64,000 nt of DNA from Hevea brasiliensis (taxonomy: Eukaryota > Streptophyta > Magnoliopsida > Malpighiales > Euphorbiaceae), in the NCBI RefSeq assembly GCF_030052815.1, contig NC_079505.1, forward strand, positions 71,260,324 to 71,324,323. Direction: 5' to 3'. Both the position numbers and the translations under genes were made by a program. The notes below the pieces were generated by a model. The model was not told where the DNA came from. It made no database searches and worked only from the letters and a program-made list of their open reading frames with translations. Each line of letters opens with the position of its first letter. Within the stretch, counting starts at the first letter, position 1. Below are positions 46,748 to 60,300 of this stretch, in pieces.

Positions 46748-49700
46748 CGACTTTCCCTGTTGCCTCTCTTTAATTGACAATCACATATCATTGACTCAAC
46801 TTATGATAGAGGACTGTATCTCTTGCAAGCCTTCCTCCTCTTTTTCTCGCTCACATTCATAATGAACTGAAATGAATTATACTTGGGTAGTTTTGGAGTA
46901 GTTTCAATTTTCAACTAAATACTTAGAAATATACCTGAATTTCTGCAATGGCCTCAATAATCACTTTACTCATTTTGGAACCTAGTAGAGACACCTTTCT
47001 AGCTTGTAGAGAGTTGAATTGATTAGAATATGGAAGATGGGGACTACTAAACAAAAGGAACTGAAGGAGAAAGATTCATATAATCATATATTTTTTTTAC
47101 AGCAGTATATATTGAACTGTAAAATTTTCTCTGACCCGGAGAGTGTTTAAGAGTGTCAGCATGGTTTAGTTGTTTGAGCTCAGGGTTGCCTCTGCCAAAA
47201 TGGCTTAGGCCTATTTGGCTTGGCTCCCCTTTGCTATATTTTCACTTTCAATTTCTTGTTATTTTCCGATGTAGGACTGCAACATAAACATTTGTTATGT
47301 TTCTGTTAACAGGTGATCTCCTGAAGCTTTTGGATGTTTCATCTGCAGAAAGTGTCTCGTTGACTACATTTGGTAAATTGCAACCGCCTCTGGGAAAGCA
47401 TCGTTTGAAGGTAGTATTTATTTATATTTTTCTTAAAAGAACCTCTGCTTATCATAAGTACTGGTTTCTTTATGTTCTTTCATTTGCTGTTATTTAACTT
47501 GACATTTGATCATCTCAAATGACATAATGCTAGGTTTCTGGTTCTATAGGCGAAGTTCATGTTAAGTTCCCTATTGATTGATTTTGAACTGAATCAATTT
47601 ATGCTGACAACTATTTTATTCAATTTCCCCCCCAGATTGTAGAATTCATTTCAGTGTTACTTACAGTTGGAAGTGAAGCTGCTGAGAAGGAATTAATTCG
47701 TCTTGGAGCAGTCCAAAGGATTTCAGACTTGTTTTTTAAGTGAGTTTTAGAATTCCTGACATGGTAGGAAGATTGATTGGATCCTGGGTTTTATTCGTTC
47801 ACTTTGTTCAAATGTAGGTATCCGTACAATAACTTTTTGCATCACCATGTAGAGATCATAATATGTTCATGTTTAGAGAGCAAGAATGCTAGTCTTATTG
47901 GACATGTTCTCCATGAATGTAATCTTGTTGGAAAAATACTCGAGGCAGAGAAGAATTTCACATTGGTGGCTGACCCGGGCAAGGTAATCTACTAGTCGAT
48001 TAAAATTATGCCATTGTCCTTGTGATGCTGTATTGCTTAATATCTTTGGGGTTTAACTAGCATTTTATATGTTGTATTAGTACTTAAATATTATGTTTGT
48101 TTATTCCTCTACAGCCAACAATTCCTGCTGATGGTAGACCACCACCAAGGATAGGCAATATTGGACACTTGACACGTATATCCAACAAACTTGTTCAATT
48201 GGGGAATAACAATGGTGATATTCTGGCTTGCTTGCAGGTTTATCCTATTCTTTGACGTAATAAATGTATGTGGGAATAACATTGATATTATAAAAATATG
48301 TCCAGCTAATGAATTTGTTAAACTGATTTGCTTTAATTAGTACAATAAAATTTACTACTTGCATTTACAATTAATCTCTTGTACAATTTAAATGTGCTTT
48401 GCATTGTCTAGGCCATTAGAATTTTTTTGGTCATTCTCTTCATTTGCTGGCGCTTTTAGTTGTTCCTGTTTTAACTTGATTTACTTATAGTTTGTGGCAA
48501 ATCTTGTCTTTCTTCTGTTGCGCATGAACACATTCTCTCTATAGTTTTAAATTTCACTTTCTAGATAATGTTATGCCTATCGAGCATACATGCAGCAGAG
48601 AGAAAACCTAACTATTGTTATTTACTTATTCCCACCATTTAAAGTTGTTTAGTCCTATTTTCTTTTGGCAGGAAAATGGTGAATGGACTGATTGGCATGC
48701 CAATGTCTTAACAAAGCGTAATGCAGTGGAAAATATCTATCAGTGGGCCTGTGGGTGGGTATTTTATACAGATGATGTTGCTTTGTTTTTCTCATTTTCA
48801 GAATTGCTTGCAATTGCATCTCAAAAAAGAAAAAAAAAATCCCCATAGGAAAAAAGGGTGGAAAACCTATTTTTTGATTAAGGCTGTTACTTTTATGAAA
48901 TTATCCTTGGCAACTTAGGTAGCTTTGCAAAGGCAGGTGGATACCATTCTGAATAAGTATGAGCAAGTGTGTCTGCGCACCTAGGTTTTTCTCACCACCA
49001 TTTCTCATGTGTATGGAGTTATGGTTGCATCAATTGTGACAGTTCCTTCTTTAATGCGTCAGTAGTCTTTTGTGTGCACCTTTTATGGTTGGGTTTTGGG
49101 TTTTGGGCTTTTGCTTTCTCAGTACATTACTTATTGTAAGGGGAAACATAATTAACAGGAGGCCGACTGCTCTACAAGACCGAAGAGATAGTGATGATGA
49201 TGATTACCAAGATAGAGATTACGATGTTGCAGCCCTAGCAAATAATTTAAGCCAGGCATTTCGATATGGCATTTATGGCAATGATGACATTGATCAGGTA
49301 TGCTTTAGAGCATTTGAAGTGCATTACATTTTTTTAAGTTTTATTTTATAAGCTAATGATTTTGTAACTAGGAACATTATGAATGTGAAAAGAGCAGGTT
49401 CCCCTGTAGAAGCTAGGGGAAAACTACTAATTATGGGAAGTGGTTCCATTCTAATAGGCTAGTTTGGGAAATGTGCATGTGGAAATGATATTTCCTTACA
49501 CGCTAGGTTGACTGGTAATGAGCCTTTGATTGGGCTGACTTTTGAATCCAGGTTGAAACTTGGCATATGGCTATATGTATGCTGGGAAGTGTGAATGTGT
49601 TTTTAAAATGAGCCACTTGTTTAGGAGCTTTATAAGGATGAATGCCTTCCAACATAACATAGAAGAATTTGAATAGTTTAACAAAATAGTCCCTTCAAGT

Positions 49701-51313
49701 TTGGAGTAGCTGCACTTAAATATGAAGGTTAATTTGTTACTTTCGAAAAACTTGGAAGGGCTATTCACTAGTATTACTTACATGCACCAAAAATTAAAAG
49801 CAAATTGTAATATTTTATTATGTCTTCAAGCACCTATAAAAACAAACTGTTTTCCTTATTCTTACCTTTCGCATGTCCTTAGCCACTGAAGAATGAGGAA
49901 TCTAGGATTCAGGGTGATATTCTTCAGTAATCTCAATCTGTTCAAATGGAATTGAAGAAATGAAAGTGAAGTTGTAGGAGCTAATAAGAGAACATTGTTG
50001 TTATTTGACATTGTTTCAAGCTTTGTGGGCTTCACAAAAGAGCTATTATAAATATGAGGGTGAGTCTCAGTTTTGATTAGGTGGTTACTGATTTGGCATT
50101 GAACAAACATTCTAGGCGAGAATATGGTTTTCAATTGCTGGATCAAAATAGAGTGCAGTTGAATTGCATAGCCATCAGCAGTGCAACCTTGAGCAACAAT
50201 TAGAAACTGTATGACATAAAAGTGAATGTGGAGAAAGTGTTAATACCAAGAAAGGATATTTGTGATGTAAGACTGTCCAGCCATAAAACAAGTGAGTAAC
50301 AAGAGAAGGGCACAAAGGGTTAACAAGAAATAAAGAGCCAGTTCAGATTAAAGATTATATTGGGCAAAGAACTTGGAGGCTTGAAATGGTGCATGGAAAT
50401 TAAAGTGAGCCAGAAAAAGAAACAAAAAGATCCTAGGAATTATCACAAAAATAAATGGGACCCCAGTGAGATTGGAGGTAATAAATTCTAAAACATCTTG
50501 AATATAAATGTGATACAATAACAAAGAGGTACCTGTTGAGAGAGAAATTAAAGAGGCAAAAAGATTGGAAACAATTAGAGCATGAGCAAGTGTGCACTGA
50601 TTTTGTTTGTTCATTTGAAAGAGAAAGGAAATAAAGATTGATATTAAAAGGGAATGTTTTTCATACTAATAAAATGGTGAAACGTAGTGGTGAGATATGG
50701 GGTTTCTGCTAGGGTTACAAAGATTTTTTAGAGCCATTTTCATAGTCTAGACTCTAAGGTAAAATAATATACTCCCCCATTCCACAAAGTCAAAAAAATT
50801 TTAGTGGGTTTTCTATTCTACCCCTCAATTGTTCCACTAGCATGTGTCGCGGATCTATCAAAATTTGCTAAAATGATTGCAAAATAGATGTTTGTGGACC
50901 TAGTTTAACGTAGACTAATACTTCTCAATGCTCTTGCGTGCTAGTTGCTCCTGTTCTAAATTGGTTTTGGGACCAATATTTAAATTTTATATCGTTAAAG
51001 TCCTACTAACCTTTGTGTAAGTTAGAATACATTGAAAATTGTAGCCTGGCTGCCTTGAAAAGTATTGTAGAAAACAGAGAATTTGGAAAATTTTCTTTTA
51101 TATTTCTTCATTCTAAAATGATTTACAAGCATTCTAATTTATATACAAAGGCTAGGACTAATTAGGAAACTAATAATAGCCAATAAATACAATGCTTCCA
51201 TAGAAGTCTTCTTAATGAGGAAGTTTACTCCAATTATGAGATCGACTCCTAGAGGATAGGATTCCTAATCCTTGTAGAATTAGAGTTTTAATCCATTTAG
51301 AATGGGAGAACAT

Positions 51314-51360
<47 letters not shown>

Positions 51361-54300
51361 GTATTAACATCTTAGTGATATAGAAAAATACCTGAATTAC
51401 ATGGTATCAGAGCCTCGTCCCTAGTTCCGAAGTTTTTTTTCCTGTTGAAAATTTTCTCCCGTTCCCTGTTCTAGGTCATCAGCACACTATAAACTAGGAA
51501 GACCTCCTAGGACTATCAAAATACCTCACAGCCAGCCTCAGAAGGAGCCCTAGGTATCGATCGGCCGTCCCCCAAAATTCGGTGACCGGACGTGAAGTGA
51601 CTGGCCTCCACGTGCCACTTTTGTGTTTCGGCCACTGTTCCACGCGCCGGCGCATGTCCGTGCGTGTGGTGTTTTCCAGCGACTCCTGATGGCCGACGAT
51701 TCTTCCCTAGCGTCGCCCCGACGAGTTGATCCCATCCCTGCAGCCCGTGTTTGGATTTAGCGCTGTGGTCTTGGCTGTGTTTGAAGAATCGCTTCTCTCG
51801 GATCACTAGATCTGCTGGTGTTCGTTAGCTTGGGCTATCTGTGGACTTTAAGGTGCTATGGCTGAGGGTGAGACCAAGTCTATAATCACTGATATAGTCC
51901 CAGTGATGACTAAAATCACTGAAAACAAACTTAATGGGTTAAACTACTTGGAGTGGAGCAAAATTGTTCGGATTTATTTACGGAGCATTGATAAAGATGA
52001 TCATCTCACAAAAGATCCACCGAATGATGAATCTAAGCAAACTTGGTTAAGAGAAGATGTCCGTTTGTTTTTACAACTTCGGAATTTAATTCATAGTGAG
52101 TATGTTATACTCACTGTGAGCCTTATTAATCACTGTGAGTATGTTAAAGAACTGATGGAGTACTTAGAATTTTTATACTCTGGCAAAAGCAATATTTCTC
52201 GCATATATAATGTTTGCAAAGCATTTTATCGACCTGAGAAACAAGACAAAACACTTACAGCATATTTTATGAAATTTAAACGTGTTTATAAAGAACTTAA
52301 TGTTCTGTTACCATTCAGTCCTGATGTAAAGGTGCAACAAGCTCAACGTGAGCAAATGGCTGTTATGAGTGTTCTTGCTGGTTTACCCTCAGAATATGAA
52401 ACTGTTAAATCTCAGATTCTCTCTAGTTCTGATATTTCCTCCCTCATGATACGTTTACACGTGTCCTTCGTACAGAAAGTACTCATTCTCCACAACCTAT
52501 TAATGGTGCTCTTATTAGTATTTCATAAGTGGACAACAGAGATATAGAGGAGGGATTACTAACCATAGAAACAATCAACGCAATGTGGAGGCTAGTTCTA
52601 ATCAGAACTTAGGAGTCGTCATTTGTTATTATTGCTATGAGCCTGGACACACAAAACGCAACTGTTTAAAACTTCAGAGGAAAAATCAGCGATCCCAGGT
52701 GACAAATATGGTAACAGAAAATTCTACAGTGTTTTCCTCTTTTGAGAAAACTATCTCAGTGTTTGCAGAAGAATTTGCACAATTCTCCTAGTATCAGGCA
52801 TCTCTAAAGCCTACCAACTCTTCAATCACTGTTATTGCTGAGTCAGGTAAATCCACTATATGTCTTGCGTCCTCCTCATCCTAATGGGTCATTGATTCTA
52901 GTGCTACAGATCATATAACAGGTAATTCTGCTATTTTATCTGATTTTTAGTCTTTTGCCACTCCTTCCACAGTCACGTTAGCTGATGGATCTACTTCGTG
53001 TGTCATTGGTTCTGGAACTATGAATCCATCCACATCCATATCTTTGTCATTTGTTTTATGTCTACCTAACTTCTCTTTTAATTCACTATCAATTAGTAAA
53101 CTCACTTGAAACTTAAATTGTTCTATTTCCTTTTTTCTTGATCATTATTTGTTTTAGGATCTTATGACGAAGAAGATTATTGGTAAAGGGCATGAGTCAG
53201 GACGTCTCTACATCCTTGATAAATGTGAACCGCGATCTATTGCTTGCTCCAGTACCTTAACTCCTCTTGAAGTTCATTGTAGATTGGGCCATCCTTCTTT
53301 ATCCACCTTGAAGAAATTATGTCCTCAGTTTCAGTCTTTGTCAGTACTAGAATGTGAATCATGTCAGTTTGCTAAGCATGATCATTTACCTTCTATGCCT
53401 AGAGTCAATAAACGGGCTTCGTCTCCTTTTGAATTAGTTCATTCTGATATTTGGGGTCTATGTCCCATTACTTCTAAACTTGCATTTAGATATTTTGTTA
53501 CTTTTGTGAATAATTACTCTCGTATTACATGGTTATATTTAATGAAGAATTGTTCTGAGTTATTTTCTATGTTTGATGCTTTTTGTGTTGAAATTAAAAC
53601 TCAGTTTAATACTTCTGTACGTATGCTAAGAAGTGATAATGCTAAAATATATTTTTCTGAGCACTTTCAGAACTATATGACTCAGAATGGTATTCTTCTC
53701 CAGTTTTCTTGTATTGATACACCATTTAAAAATGGTGTTGTCGAAAGAAAAAATCGACATCTTCTTGAGGTAGCTGGGGCACTTCTTTTCCAAATAAAAG
53801 TACCTAAACATTTTTGGGCCGATGCAGTTTCTGCAGCATGTTTTTTATCAATCGAATACCATCTTCTGTCCTTGATGGGGACATTCCTTATACTATTTTA
53901 TTTCCATCTAAATCATTGTTTTCTGTTGAACCCCAGATCTTCAGTTGTACTTGCTTTGTGTTGGATGTTCGTCCACAAGTTTCTAAATTGGATCCAAAGT
54001 CTCTTAAATGTGTTTTCCTTGGATACTCGCGGCTCCAAAAAGGATACATGTGAATGTGTTTTCCTTGGATACTCGCGGCTCCAAAAAGGATACATGTGTT
54101 TTTCTCCAAATCTTAATCGTTACATTGTTTCTGCTGATGTTACATTTTTTGAGTCTACTCCATTATTTTCTCAAACATCTATGTATGAGAATCAGGGGGA
54201 GGAGGATGGCCTTTTAGTCTACACTACTAAACAAATGCAATCTCCTCTTTCTGCTCCTTCTGTCCCTGTCTCAATCCGATCCCCTGTTATTCATGTTTAT

Positions 54301-57300
54301 TCAAGGAGATTGCAGACTCCAGACTTAGATCCTCCCACATCTTCGTCGTCGGAAGATCCAGTTACTACCACTGATCATGATCCTACTTTAGATCTTCCCA
54401 TTGCTCTTCGCAAAGGTAAACGTACATGTACTTACCCTATTTCTTCTTTTGTTTCTTCTAATCATTTGTCTTCTCCTTCTCAATGTTTTGTTACCTCTTT
54501 AGATTCTATAAAGATCCCTAAATCAGTCATTGAGGCATTATCTCACCTTGGTTGGTGTGCCACTATGAAAGAGGAAATGGAGGCCTTAGATACAAATGAT
54601 ATATGGGAACTGGTGCCTTTGCCCATTGATAAAAAGGCTATTGGGTGCAAATAGGTTTTCTCGGTAAAGACGAATCTTGATAGTTTTATAGCCAGATTAA
54701 AAGCACGTCGTGTAGCCAAAGATATGCTTAAACATATGAGATAGATTACTTTGATACTTTTTCTTCTGTAGCTAAACTAGCTTCAGTTCGATTGTTCATC
54801 TCCCTAGCAGCTATATATGATTGACCTTTGCACCAATTAGATATAAAGAATGCCTTCCTTCATGGTGATCTCCAAGATGAGGTATATATGGAGCAACCAC
54901 CAGGATTTGTAGCTCAGGGCGAGTTGGGTAAAGTTTGCAAACTTTGAAAGTTTCTTTATGGCTTGAAACAAAGTCCTTGGGTTTGGTTTGGGAGATTCAG
55001 TGTAGTAGTACAAGATTTTGATATGCAAAAGAGTAAGTGCGATCATTCGGTGTTTTATAGGCAGTCTAAGACTGGCCTAATTCTACTGGTAGTGTCTGTT
55101 GATGATATTGTTATTACTGGAAGTGATTCTTTAGGCATTTCATCTCTTAAGCACTTTCTTCAGACCCAGTTTCAAACAAAAGATTTAGGCCTACTCAAAT
55201 ATTTCTTGAGCATTGAAGTTGTGAGAAGTAAGAAAGGTATCTTCTTGTCTCAGCGGAAATATGTTCTTGATCTACTGACAGAAACTGAAAATTAGGTGCT
55301 AAGCCTTGCAATGCACCAATGACCCTGATTCTTCAACTTGGAGCAGAGGATGGTAAGCTATTTGAAGATCCAGAAAAATACAGGAGGTTGGTAGGTAAAT
55401 TGAACTATCTTGCAATAACTCGTCCTGATATTGCATACTCAGTCAGTGTGGTAAGCCAGTTTATGTCTTCTCCAACTTCTGCTCATTGGGAAGCTTTGGG
55501 ATAAATTTTGTGTTATTTGAAGTGAGCTCCAGGGCGAGGCTTATTATATAGTAATCATGGGCATTTGAATGTTGAATGCTTTTCAGATGCAGATTGGGCA
55601 AGTTCTAAGGCTGATAGAAGATCAACTACTGGATATTGTGTCTTTGTTGGAGGTAATTTAGTGACATGAAGAAGTAAAAAACAGAGTGTAGTCTCGCGGT
55701 CTAGTGCTGAATCGGAATACAGAGCAATGGCACAATCAGTGTGTGAAATAATATTGATATTTCAATTATTAGATGAGGTTGGCCTTAAGACCTCTTCTGC
55801 CTGCACGGTTATGGTGTGATAATCAAGCTGCTATCCATATTGCTTCTAATCCCGTGTTCCATGAACAAACCAAGCATGTTGAAATTGATTGTCATTTTGT
55901 CTAGGAAAAGCTTTACCAAGTGATTATCTCAACACAACACATCAAAACTGGAGACCAACTAGGAGATTTGTTTACAAAAGCTCTAAGTGGAACTCAGGTT
56001 GACTACATCTGTAACGAGTTGGGCATGATTAACTTCTATGCTCCAACTTGAGGGAGAGTGTTATAGAAGTCTTCTTAATGAGGAAGTTTACTCCAATTAT
56101 GAGATCAACTCTTATAGGATAGGATTCCTAATCTTTGTAGAATTAGAGCTCTAATCCATTTAGAATAGGAGAATATTGTATATATATATACATACATGTA
56201 TCTGTGTATTAACATCTTAGTGATATAGAAAAATACCTGAATTACAATTCCTAATTGTATTCTAATTTAAGGCTAATTTACACTGATTAAGGGATTCTAA
56301 CACTCCATCTAAAGTTGGTTCATGTATGTTGCACATGCCCAACTTGCAAACTAGGGTATGAAACCCTTTACAATTTAATCCTTAGTGAACGCATCAGCTA
56401 ACTGGTCTTTCGACCCTACGTAAGAGATACTTAAGGAATCATTGACAACTTTTTCTTTTATGAAGTGTGTCAATCTCTATATGCTTGGTCCGATTATGCT
56501 GAATTGGATTGTGAACTATATTAATGGTAGCTTTGTTATCACAGAACAGGGACAAACCACTAGTTTTCAGCAATTTTAATTCCTCCATCAACTTTCGTAA
56601 TCACAATAGTTCACAAATACCTTGAGCCATTGCTTTAAACTCAGTCTCTGCACTGGATCTAGCTGTCACGTTTTGCTTCTTGCTTCTCCAAGTGACTAGA
56701 TTACCACCAACAAAAGTACAGTAACTAGATGTTGATCTCCTATCATCAAGAGATCCACCCCAATCTGCATCTGTAAAGGCCTTAATCTGAAGATGGCCAT
56801 GCTTTGAGAAAACAAGTCCTTTCCCAGGTGCAGATTTTAAGTATCGCAAGATGCGGAAAATAGCCTCCAAATGAGGTTCACGAGGATCATGCATATACTG
56901 ACTCACTTGACCCACTGCATATACTTTATCTAGTCTGGTATGCGAAAGGTAAATTAGTCTACCAACTAACCTCTAATATCTCACAATATCCACAGATTTC
57001 CCAACTCCAGCTTGCAATTTGTGATTTGCCTCAATGGGAGAGTCTGCTGGTTTATAACCTAGCATTCCTGTTTCCTCCAACAGTTCTAGTATGTACTTCC
57101 TTTGAGAAATAAAGATTCCTTTATCTGATCTGGCAAACTCTATTCGAAGAAAGTACTTTAGCATTCCCAAATCTTTGATTTCAAACTCCTGTGCTAGTTG
57201 TTCCTTTAGATGAATCATTTCTTCCCTATCATCACCAGTTAGCACAATATCATCCACATAGATAATAAGCAGAGTGATCTTACCCCTATAGTGTTTTATA

Positions 57301-60300
57301 AACAAGGTGTGATCAGCATTGCTTTGGCAGTATCTAAAAGAAACCATAGCCTTACTAAACCTGTTAAACCATGCCTTAGGTGACTGTTTTAAACCATACA
57401 GTGCTTTCTTCAATCTGCAAACTTTTCCTTTGGTCTTCTCATTCTCAAATCCTGGAGGGATTTTCATATATACTTCTTCTTCCAAATCACTATGTAGAAA
57501 GACATTTTTTACATCAAACTGCTGCAAATCCCACTCAAAATTTACTGCACATGATAGTAAAATTCGGATGGTATTCATTTTAGCAATAGGAGCAAATGTT
57601 TCTTGGTAATCTACCCCATACGTCTGTGTGAAGCCTTTTGCTATCAGCCTAGCCTTATACCTTTTAATTGAACCATTTGCTGTATGTTTCACAGTGAACA
57701 CCTACTTGCATCCAACTATTTTTTTCCCCAGTGAAAGAGTAACAAGTTCTCATGTCTCATTCTTTGCTAGAGCTTTCATTTCCTCCATGGCTGCGTTCCA
57801 TTTTGGATCAAGACATGCTTTCTTCCAATCCTGTGGAATAGAAACAGAGGAAATAGACAATAGAAAGGCTTTATAGGATGGAGTCAAAGAATCATAGGAA
57901 ATGAAGTTAGAGATGAGATGTTTAGTATAGGTTCTAACACCTTTTCTAAGAGTAATAGGAATATCAAGATCATTATTAGAAGAAGGAAGAGTAGATTGAG
58001 AATTAAAATTATACTCTTCAGGAATCAAGGGAGACTCATCACATACCTCAGGATGTTCAAGAATTGAATTCAGAGATTCCGTTTGATCAGCAGTCTCCTG
58101 CTCGATGGCTATATCTGTCTTATTCCGCCTAGTATAGATTCTCAAATCTGGTCCATTCAGTCTCCCTCGAGATTTAGGTGACTTCCCCTGAGTATCATTA
58201 TTAGGTATAGGGTTTAGACCCAGATTTTCCCTTTGAAGTTGAAAGTTGGGAGAGCACAAAGAAGAAGGGAAAGGGAAAGACATTTCTTCTTCCTTCCTAT
58301 GCTCCCCCTGAAGAGGTGGATGGAAATAAGATTCAGATTCCCTAAAGGTAACATCCATGCTCACAAAATATTTTCGTGTACAAGGGTGGTAGCACTTATA
58401 CCCCTTCTGAGTACTGAAATAACCAACAAGGACACACTTGAGAGCTCGAGGTTCTAACTTCCCCCTATTAGTCTGATGAATAAAGCAAACACAACCAAAG
58501 ACCTTTGGAGGAACAGTCTATAAATTTTTACCTTGCAAAACTTTTAAAGGACTCTTAAACTCCAAAGTCCGGAGTGGCATCCTGTTAATAAGATATGCAG
58601 CAGAAATAATTGCATCCCCTCAGTAAGGTTTGAGAATATTCATTGTAAACATAAGAGACCTAGCGACATCAAGTAAATGTCTATTTTTTCTCTCAGACAC
58701 TCTATTTTGAGCACTAGTGTTAACACAACTAGTCTGATGCAAAATTCCGTGTGACTTCAAATATTCCTGAAAAACTTCATTCATATACTCTGTGCTATTA
58801 TCAGTTCTCAGTATTTTAACATGAGCATCAAACTGGGTGCTAATCATTTTGTAAAACTGCTGAAAACATGAAAATACTTCATTTTTCCCTTTCATCAGAT
58901 ATACCCAAGTTAACCTACTGCAATAATCAATAAAGGGCACAAATCATCTATAACCTAATAAAGACACAGTTTGAGTAGGCCCCCACACATCAGAATGGAT
59001 AGTCATAAAAGGAATTGAAGCCTTATTATTTATTGCAGGATAAGATTGTCTAGTATGTTTGTCAAACTCACAAGCATCACATACTAACAATTCAGTTTTG
59101 CATTGCTTAAACAAAAGAGGATAAAGTTTATCTAAAACAGTAAATGAAGGATGTCCAAGTCTCCTATGCCACTGAATAATTTCTTCCTCAGCACCCATAG
59201 ACTGTCCCAACATGGCCTGATCAACACAATCATTCAATAGATATAGCCCATCTTGCAGTCTATCACTGCCAATCGTTCTTCCTGTTATCAACTCCTGAAA
59301 CACACAGTGAGTGGGAAAAAATTTAATTTTGCAGTTGAGAGCTTTTGTGATAGAATTGACAGACAAAAGGTTAATAGAAAAGTTAGGCACATGTAAGACA
59401 GAACTAAGACTTATAGTAGGAGTGCATTTAACAGAACTTGTTTCAGAAACATTAGATAAGGATCCATCCGCAATGCGGATTTTTTCTTTGCGTGAACATG
59501 GAGAATAGGATATGAATTTATTCGAAGATCCTGTCATATGTTTGTTTGCTCCAAAATCTATAATCCAAAATGAATTATTATGATTGGCAAGAAAAGTATT
59601 ACCTGAGTTGACAAATTAGAATAGACAACTATAGTGGATTGTGATTCAAGCTGTGATAGGAATCATCTCAGAGTCTGTACCTCTTCATTGGAAAACATCC
59701 TAGTGATAGCAGTATCTTCAGAAATACTCACAGCCTTAGATACATTTGCTTGTGATCTAGCAGAGTCCATCTTTTTTCCTCTACGCCCTTTAGTTGGGCT
59801 GCTGTGCAGCTTCCAACATTGTTCTTTGGTGTGCCGAGATTTTCTACAGTAGTCACAATGCAAGTGATCTTTATCTGATGGATCATATGACTGTTCTCGT
59901 AAGGAGTTAGCAGCCAGCCCAACCTTATCAACAGCTGTAGAATTGATCATGACACTCCTTCTGGTCTCCTCCTGCTGAACATAAGAGTATGCCTGCCTTA
60001 AGGTGGGCAAAGGATCCTTATCAAGCACTTGGACCTGAATCTGATTATACTCCACATTTAGCCCAACAAGAAAATCATATATGCGCTCCTCCTTAATCAA
60101 TTTCTGGAACTTAACTGCATCAACCGGACATGAAGCCTGAAAGTCCTGATAGAAATCCAACTCTTGCCATAGACCACTCAGTTCCGCATAATACTGAGCA
60201 ACAGTCAACTCACCTTGTTTCATTCCATGAACCTTGTTCCTAAGCTCATAAACTTGTGCATCATTCCCAACTTGAGAATAAGTCTGAGAAACAGCACTCC

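Larger units (their letters stand above)
51195..56251 (+). mobile_element. Nested copia element (plus strand), about 5.05 kb
   Basis: The element spans 51200-56246, inserted in the left LTR of the older copia. The target duplication is CTTCC (51195-51199) and ATTCC (56247-56251); the intact sister LTR has ATTCC there (about 61153), so the left copy has one change. The 3' LTR (56059-56246) starts TGTTATAGAAG, but the 5' LTR starts at ATAGAAG, lacking the first TGTT. Gag, zinc knuckle, protease, integrase, RT and RNase H are all recognisable but broken. It lies in the same sense as the SAPS gene. Confidence 0.92.

Noticed and set aside
49070..49351. 93-aa ORF starting with a hydrophobic segment
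   Set aside because: Its second half is SAPS exon 16; the apparent signal-like start is intron sequence before the 3' splice site.
51516..51806. Minus-strand ORF in the nested copia leader
   Set aside because: It lies antisense in the GC-rich leader between primer site and gag; no recognisable features.
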